Shown in pieces: positions 8,040 to 12,042 of a stretch of 12,042 nucleotides of DNA. Source of the DNA: Pseudomonadota bacterium. GTDB lineage: Bacteria; SAR324; XYD2-FULL-50-16; JAHJRI01. The DNA is taken from the NCBI GenBank assembly GCA_022360105.1, contig JAKSDL010000019.1, positions 1 to 12,042 on the forward strand, in the 5' to 3' direction. Position 1 is the first letter of the stretch. Each line of letters opens with the position of its first letter. A program made the translations under genes and the position numbers. The notes beneath the pieces were generated by a model, which saw nothing but the letters and a program-made list of their open reading frames with translations, was not told where the DNA came from and made no database searches.

Positions 8040-9296
8040 TTAAAATAGATCGAAAAAGCCTTTTACCATTTTCTTGAAGGCTTGTGAGATACTCTTTAAC
8101 AGACTATCACTATTGTTGCTTTGCAGAATAGTTGATTCTTCCTGCCCTGTCTTCGCTCCGTATTGAATCAGTCCCACAACAGTGGAACATTCTGGGGCTT
8201 CGACCAGATCCGAAAGACCTTCAATATTTGATGGTGACCCTACACGAACCGGCATTTTTAGAACATCTTCCGCCAATTCAGCCAGATTTTTCATATTTGC
8301 CGAGCCCCCGGTTAAAACAATACCGGCCGCGCACCCCGGACCAAATCCTGAGCTTTTGATTTCATTTTGAATAAGCTCAAAAATTTCTCTGAATCTGGCA
8401 TCTATCACTTCTGCCAACAAGCGTTTATCTATTATTCTTTCTTCCCTTCCGGCTAGACCCTTAAGATGAATGGTTTCACCTTCATTGACCCTGTCAACCA
8501 AGGCGATTCCATAGTCGTGTTTTATTCTCAAGGCTTCTGATTTAGTGGTTCTCAGCCCAATGGCAATATCATTGGTGACCTGGTTGCCGCCCAAAGGAAG
8601 TACACTAGTATGAACAATTGATCCGTTTTTGTATATAACCATATCAGAAGTTCCACCTCCGATATCAAGCAAAATCACGCCCAACTCTTTTTCTTGTTCA
8701 TCAAGAACAGCGAGGCTTGATGCAAACGGCTCAAGGACAATGTTCAACACGTTGAGATCGGCATCATTGCAACATTGAACAATGTTGGCTGCTGAGCTGA
8801 CTGCTCCCAGAATCAAATGCACACGAGCTTCCAGGCGCTTGCCTGCCATGCCGATGGGATCAATGACACCATCCTGTCCATCAACGATGTATTCTTGTGT
8901 CAAGGTGTGGATGATTTCCTTATCAGGTGAGTTTGTTGCACGCGCTGCTTCCACAACACGTTGAATGTCTGACTCTGTAATGGTATCTCCGGTAACAGCA
9001 ACAACTCCCTCTTTGTTTAAACCCAGAATGTGGTGACCGGCGATTCCGGCATAAACATTCTCAATTTCAATACCGCTTTTTAATTCACACTCTTCAACAG
9101 CTTTACGAATTGACTTTACTGCGGATCTAATGTTGGTAACCACTCCCCTGTTCAGTCCTTCAGATTGCGAATTACCTACTCCTATTACTCGAAAATCTCC
9201 ATCTTCATTGACTTCTGCCGCAACAACACAGTTCTTGGTGGTCCCGATATCTAATCCAACAATGATTCTTTTCTCGTCGTAAGATTCTTCCTGCAT
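8040..9296 (-). CDS. ftsA: Cell division protein FtsA, actin-like Z-ring membrane anchor
   Basis: From the ATG at 9296 the protein has 418 residues, the usual FtsA size. It is an actin/Hsp70-fold ATPase: phosphate-1 motif GLDIGTTK (14-21), phosphate-2 LLDIGGGTSD (209-218) and adenosine motif VLTGGSANM (327-335). The FtsA-specific 1C domain lies between phosphate 1 and phosphate 2 (about 80-160). The C-terminal SLLKSISQAFKKMVKGFFDLF-type segment (398-418) is an amphipathic helix, the membrane-targeting sequence; it follows a short polar linker. FtsA tethers FtsZ filaments to the membrane and recruits later division proteins. A TTG at 9308 would add four residues (MTKK), but an ACGGA-like sequence abuts that TTG while lying 12 bases before the ATG. 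The ATG is therefore preferred, with modest certainty. ftsZ follows 71 bp downstream; ftsQ is not upstream. Confidence 0.96.
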   Translation of the reverse strand: MQEESYDEKRIIVGLDIGTTKNCVVAAEVNEDGDFRVIGVGNSQSEGLNRGVVTNIRSAVKSIRKAVEECELKSGIEIENVYAGIAGHHILGLNKEGVVAVTGDTITESDIQRVVEAARATNSPDKEIIHTLTQEYIVDGQDGVIDPIGMAGKRLEARVHLILGAVSSAANIVQCCNDADLNVLNIVLEPFASSLAVLDEQEKELGVILLDIGGGTSDMVIYKNGSIVHTSVLPLGGNQVTNDIAIGLRTTKSEALRIKHDYGIALVDRVNEGETIHLKGLAGREERIIDKRLLAEVIDARFREIFELIQNEIKSSGFGPGCAAGIVLTGGSANMKNLAELAEDVLKMPVRVGSPSNIEGLSDLVEAPECSTVVGLIQYGAKTGQEESTILQSNNSDSLLKSISQAFKKMVKGFFDLF

Positions 9297-9391
9297 TTTT
9301 TTAGTCAATCCGTTATAAAAAAGGGGGTTATAAAATGTTCTATTGCCTTTATTTCTCTAATGCTCTTCGATTTGTTATCAGGATGGGTCGA

Positions 9392-9420
9392 ATTATACAA
9401 CACCCTTTTTGAACTGTAGA
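9392..9420 (-). promoter_or_regulatory. Probable sigma-70-type promoter of ftsA-ftsZ
   Basis: On the minus strand a perfect -10 TATAAT (9397-9392) lies 17 bases after TCTACA (9420-9415), which matches the -35 consensus TTGACA at four of six positions. Transcription would start near 9385, giving a leader of about 90 nt before the ftsA ATG. It is the best promoter match I found in the window's intergenic regions. Confidence 0.5.
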
Positions 9421-9486
9421 TAACCTAATAATTACAGAGTGATAAAAGAATGGCTGTAACTATATGAAATTTAAAGAAAATTACAG
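9414..9486. repeat. Cluster of TTACAG/CTGTAA words over the ftsA promoter
   Basis: Plus-strand CTGTAG (9414-9419), TTACAG (9432-9437), CTGTAA (9454-9459) and TTACAG (9481-9486) give three exact copies and one near copy of one 6-mer in alternating orientation. The first overlaps the -35 hexamer. The middle two form a 6 bp inverted repeat with a 16 bp spacer. A regulator-binding array is possible but unproven. Confidence 0.35.
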
Positions 9487-9667
9487 CGTTGGTAAATCAA
9501 ATGTAATCAGGGCTCCATTCGTTTTTTCTTGTGTGATTGTCCAGATATACACCAACTTAGTAACAAATTAAACCGGAAATGTCGAAATGTGATAAGCAAG
9601 CACAGCTGATTTTCACCGATTTTTAGAAGCATTTTTTGTTTGAAACAATAAGGCGATAATAGGTGGT

Positions 9668-10675
9668 TCAATAATTCAATGGTCGAGCAGCGGCCGGCAT
9701 TTGTTCCTTGATGGAGAAAATACCGGCTTCATCAACTGCGTCCTGTAAGTTCTCAAACCTGCCGATTCTGACCGAATACCACTTCTCGTTGGTTATTTCG
9801 TCTTTCACGATTTCCAAATAAGGCATATAACCTTTCGATCGAAATCTCTTGAGTTGTTTTTTTGCGTTTTCCTGTGTGTACAATCCTCCAATTTGAAAAG
9901 AATATGGGCTGGTTGCTTTGTTAGCTGTTGGATTTGCTTTTGATTTAAATACCTTTGGTATCTTTTTGAGGACAGGTTCCTCTAAGGCAGACTGCGAAGT
10001 CACTTGGGTTCCTGTCTTTTTCGCCGGTTTTGATATCACAGGCTTTTTATCGGTTTTCCTGGATGCTGTCTTAGCGGCTTTTTGCGTCTTTTCTTTTTTA
10101 ACAACAGCATTTGAAGTGTTTGGTTTTTCCTTTGATGTGCCGGCAGACAAGACGGGCTTTTTTTCAATAACGACAGGAGCTTTTATCCTCTCTAAAAGTG
10201 CCTTGTTTTTTAAAATGATAATGTCAGACTTAAGGTAGGGTGTGAGTTTTTGCGCGGTTAAAACAGCGTCTTTTTGCCGCCGGTACGGACCGATCTTTAC
10301 AAAATGCCACTTTTTGCCTTTAAACTCGGAATCTTCGATATAAGGCTGATACCCTTTTTTCTCAATGCGTTTTATCAGTTTATTTGCATTTCCTTCATTC
10401 ACGAATGCACCGAGTTGCAGTTGAAAGGTGTCTTTATTTGCAGGTGAAATTTGTTTCTTAGTTTTGGATGTAACGGATTTTGCGGTGGATTGATCGGCTT
10501 TGGGGGATCTCTTTCTGGATTGCTGTTGCGCTTTTTTGTGATCCCAATCTGTATGAACAATGCTGCCCGGTGAACCATCTTCTACAACCGTCTCAATATA
10601 ATCATTACCGGATTCACAGGATAATAAGCCAACTAAGAGAAAGGACAGGATAATTTGAAAAAACCTAGGTTTCAT
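9668..10675 (-). CDS. Lipoprotein with two SPOR domains
   Basis: The 335-residue protein begins with a lipoprotein signal MKPRFFQIILSFLLVGLLSC; the lipobox LLSC gives lipidated Cys20. The +2 residue is Glu, not Asp, so outer-membrane sorting is plausible if Lol rules apply. Two SPOR domains are seen at about 83-155 (FQLQLGAF...KKWHFVKIGPYRRQKDA) and about 257-325 (YSFQIGGLY...EKWYSVRIGRFENLQDA), each with the QxG start and the KIGPY/RIGRF end. They are joined by a long linker (about 160-255) very rich in Lys, Ser, Thr and Ala. SPOR domains bind peptidoglycan stripped of stem peptides, which is enriched at division septa. With ftsA and ftsZ next door, a role in septation is likely. It may be related to DedD/RlpA-type proteins, but no exact match is claimed. 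The ATG at 10675 has no Shine-Dalgarno and is preceded by structured leader DNA. Confidence 0.88.
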   Translation of the reverse strand: MKPRFFQIILSFLLVGLLSCESGNDYIETVVEDGSPGSIVHTDWDHKKAQQQSRKRSPKADQSTAKSVTSKTKKQISPANKDTFQLQLGAFVNEGNANKLIKRIEKKGYQPYIEDSEFKGKKWHFVKIGPYRRQKDAVLTAQKLTPYLKSDIIILKNKALLERIKAPVVIEKKPVLSAGTSKEKPNTSNAVVKKEKTQKAAKTASRKTDKKPVISKPAKKTGTQVTSQSALEEPVLKKIPKVFKSKANPTANKATSPYSFQIGGLYTQENAKKQLKRFRSKGYMPYLEIVKDEITNEKWYSVRIGRFENLQDAVDEAGIFSIKEQMPAAARPLNY

Positions 10676-10827
10676 ATTAATGCCAAAAAAGGTAGTGAGA
10701 ATCTTGACTTTCCAACCGGGTCGTATTTTTGCACCAGAGTTGTTGGCATTGTATCTGATTGGCTAAAAAAGAGAAATGACTTTTATTGTTTTTCCACTAC
10801 CTTTAATGCATTGTAATATCTAATTTT
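10676..10827 (-). promoter_or_regulatory. Leader with interlocking inverted repeats before the SPOR gene
   Basis: Read on the minus strand, the whole spacer contains A = AAAGGTAGTG (10804-10795), B = AATGCCAA (10750-10743), A' = CACTACCTTT (10697-10688) and B' = TTGGCATT (10686-10679). A pairs perfectly with A' (10 bp) and B with B' (8 bp), in the order A-B-A'-B'. B' ends three bases before the ATG, where a ribosome would bind. An upstream AATGC (10811-10807) could pair with the GCATT of B' as an alternative. A' runs into six T, giving an attenuator-like look. Sequence symmetry is seen directly; regulation is inference. Confidence 0.4.
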
Positions 10828-11607
10828 TCAAAATCCAAATTTTGTGAGTAACGCGTCCACGTCTCCTTGTGAGCTTTTTTCCTTGTCTTCTTCATCTAGC
10901 GGACCTTTCAGATTGGTCTCATTAACTTGTTCAGCTTCAATAAGCACCTGACCGAATCGATCGATTAACTGGGCAAGATCTGATTCCAATGATTTCAGTA
11001 AGTTAATCACTTTGAATATAACCTGCCCGGTCAAATCCTGGTAATCTTGAGCGATCAGAATTTCTGTCAGTTTGTTTTGGGTATCAGTATTATCGCCTGT
11101 AATTTCTTTGACTTGATTCAGTGCAGATTCGATTGTTTTTGCTAATTCGGGATCAAGTGAGCCGTTAGCAAGGACAGAATTTAAGGAATCACTGATCTGA
11201 TCCAGTGTTTGCCCCTGGTTGCCAATGGTATCCATGATACCTTCGGTCAAATCCATGGTCTTGTTAGCGGCTTTGTCAGTCATTGAGACGATCATTTGCA
11301 ACCGCTCCGACATTTCAACCACTTCCTGACTGGCAATTCTCCCCAAATCTTCAGGTATTCCTTCTCTAATCAACACCAGTTGATCATGGAATCGTCTAAG
11401 CAGTTTTCCTACTTCCTGAAACAGCATATTGTCGCTTGTCGACTCCAAAGATTTTAAAACCTCATCAGCTGCACTTTTATCAACCTGCTCTATATATTGC
11501 AGAAATGATTTAAGTTCAAACACGAGCTTTTGCAGTACATCTTCTTTGGCATCAGGAACAGAGTCGATCAGGTCTCTTAAGTTCTTTTGTAGTTCGGTTA
11601 TTTCCAT
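10828..11607 (-). CDS. cheZ: Chemotaxis protein phosphatase CheZ
   Basis: This 259-residue, mostly helical protein carries the CheZ signature AQDYQDLTGQVI (186-197). Asp191 and Gln195 of DLTGQ correspond to the catalytic Asp143 and Gln147 of E. coli CheZ, where Gln positions water to hydrolyse phospho-CheY. The C-terminal tail DVDALLTKFGF matches the E. coli CheY-binding peptide VDDLLDSLGF, joined by a flexible acidic linker (about 225-248). CheZ acts as a long four-helix-bundle dimer in the cytoplasm or at chemoreceptor arrays. It is longer than E. coli CheZ (214), mainly through about 50 extra N-terminal residues with heptad-like helix. No cheY, cheA or flagellar gene is visible, so it may be an orphan, or its partners may lie beyond the right edge. 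The start at 11607 is an ATG with no clear ribosome-binding site. Confidence 0.93.
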   Translation of the reverse strand: MEITELQKNLRDLIDSVPDAKEDVLQKLVFELKSFLQYIEQVDKSAADEVLKSLESTSDNMLFQEVGKLLRRFHDQLVLIREGIPEDLGRIASQEVVEMSERLQMIVSMTDKAANKTMDLTEGIMDTIGNQGQTLDQISDSLNSVLANGSLDPELAKTIESALNQVKEITGDNTDTQNKLTEILIAQDYQDLTGQVIFKVINLLKSLESDLAQLIDRFGQVLIEAEQVNETNLKGPLDEEDKEKSSQGDVDALLTKFGF

Positions 11608-11644
11608 ATTCAGCTGTCTGTTGTTGGGTTAGTATCTGAAGATT

Positions 11645-11656
11645 TGCAATATTGCA
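11645..11656. promoter_or_regulatory. Perfect 12 bp palindrome TGCAATATTGCA upstream of cheZ
   Basis: The palindrome is perfect over 12 bp and ends 37 bases before the cheZ ATG, a position typical for an operator near a promoter. I could not place a convincing -35/-10 pair around it and do not recognise the regulator. Confidence 0.3.
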
Positions 11657-11783
11657 GTTAATAAAAACTGTGAGCACAAAGTCTTCCAGTCCATGCGGTT
11701 CAAAAATCAAATATGTTGTAAGAAGCCTGCATGATCTAGTCTTTCATGAATTTTGAAGTACCTGCAACAATTTTTTAAATCAC

Positions 11784-11808
11784 CTATCATCCGGCATTGA
11801 CCGGATAG
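11784..11808. repeat. GC-rich hairpin with 6 bp perfect stem
   Basis: ATCCGG (11789-11794) and CCGGAT (11801-11806) enclose a 6-base loop; CTA/TAG can extend the stem past a small bulge. No T-run follows on either strand, so it is not a standard terminator. It stands out in AT-rich surroundings about 180 bp upstream of cheZ and could belong to a leader or small RNA. Confidence 0.3.
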
Positions 11809-12042
11809 TTTATTGCGGGAAGATCCTATTTGCTTCACTCTTGTGCCACTCAATCTATCAATATTTTGAATGATAATCGTAATTGCTATGACCAAAATTT
11901 TTTTCTATTATTTGAGAAAAAGCAAATTGATGATGTAAGCAGCGTAATTTCTTGCTATCAATTCCACCAAATCAAGCAAAGAGCGATTTATCACTCCTGA
12001 TCATCCGACTGTGCAGTGTCATGTTAAATATGACCTTGTTCA

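Larger units (their letters stand above)
9297..9667. other. 371 bp control region upstream of ftsA
   Basis: No convincing gene on either strand. It holds the probable ftsA promoter, repeated TTACAG/CTGTAA words, and a 9 bp direct repeat (plus-strand GTTATAAAA at 9312-9320 and 9327-9335) in the ftsA leader. No clear intrinsic terminator for the upstream SPOR gene was found: a TTGTTTCAAACAA dyad just after its stop is followed by A, not T, in the direction of transcription. Confidence 0.6.
11608..12042. other. 435 bp region upstream of cheZ without a convincing gene
   Basis: I see no supported gene. The only longish frame (minus, 11895-11707) starts with TTG, has no ribosome-binding site and no recognisable domain. 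The region holds a 12 bp palindrome near cheZ, a GC-rich hairpin at 11784-11808, an AT-rich 7 bp inverted repeat (TTTTTCT 11900-11906, AGAAAAA 11915-11921) and GTCAT/ATGAC arms at 12018-12034. A short frame enters from the right edge and stops at 11972; it could be the tail of an upstream gene, but too little is visible to say. Confidence 0.45.

Noticed and set aside
9297..9308. TTG start giving FtsA four extra residues
   Set aside because: The purine-rich sequence directly abuts the TTG, leaving no spacing; the ATG at 9296 is better placed, though the choice is not certain.
9636..9655. TTGTTTCAAACAA dyad after the SPOR stop as a terminator
   Set aside because: The stem is weak and is followed by A, not T, in the direction of transcription.
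9918..10238. 106-codon plus-strand frame opposite the SPOR gene
   Set aside because: Phe-rich translation is the complement of the Lys-rich linker; no independent support.
11707..11895. 62-codon minus-strand frame upstream of cheZ
   Set aside because: TTG start, no ribosome-binding site, no recognisable domain, and it crosses the hairpin at 11784-11808.

Overview
All ten protein genes in this 12 kb window lie on the minus strand. The organism looks like a motile Gram-negative bacterium of moderately AT-rich composition. The signs are a lipobox lipoprotein with SPOR domains, the chemotaxis phosphatase CheZ, the PdxB route to vitamin B6, RodZ, and FtsA with a canonical membrane-targeting tail. 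A proteobacterial or delta-proteobacteria-like (for example SAR324-like) lineage fits, but I cannot fix the taxon from sequence alone.

In transcription order (right to left) the layout is as follows. A 435 bp region at the right edge holds no convincing gene. Then come cheZ, a 152 bp leader with interlocking inverted repeats, a lipoprotein with two SPOR domains, and a 371 bp control region with a good sigma-70-like promoter. ftsA and ftsZ follow, then a six-helix membrane protein with a degenerate C-terminal FHA domain, and a second membrane-anchored protein with two FHA-like domains. The biosynthetic genes argJ and pdxB come next and overlap by 20 bp. After a 390 bp gap come rodZ and, 18 bp further, a GlmU-like sugar-phosphate nucleotidyltransferase/acyltransferase that runs off the left edge.

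The common theme is cell envelope, division and shape. FtsA and FtsZ form and anchor the Z-ring. The SPOR lipoprotein probably binds septal peptidoglycan. RodZ links MreB to the elongation machinery. The GlmU-like enzyme probably makes an activated sugar for the envelope. argJ (arginine) and pdxB (pyridoxal phosphate) look like passengers in the same transcription unit as the FHA genes. ftsA-ftsZ lie outside the classical dcw cluster: no ftsQ, ddl, mur or lpxC gene is adjacent.

The points most worth following are: (1) the pair of FHA membrane proteins directly after ftsZ; (2) an A-B-A'-B' (pseudoknot-like) set of inverted repeats in front of the SPOR gene, whose last element lies at the start codon; (3) repeated TTACAG/CTGTAA words around the ftsA promoter; and (4) a strong Shine-Dalgarno only at ftsZ. 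No mobile element, CRISPR array, tRNA or rRNA was seen.
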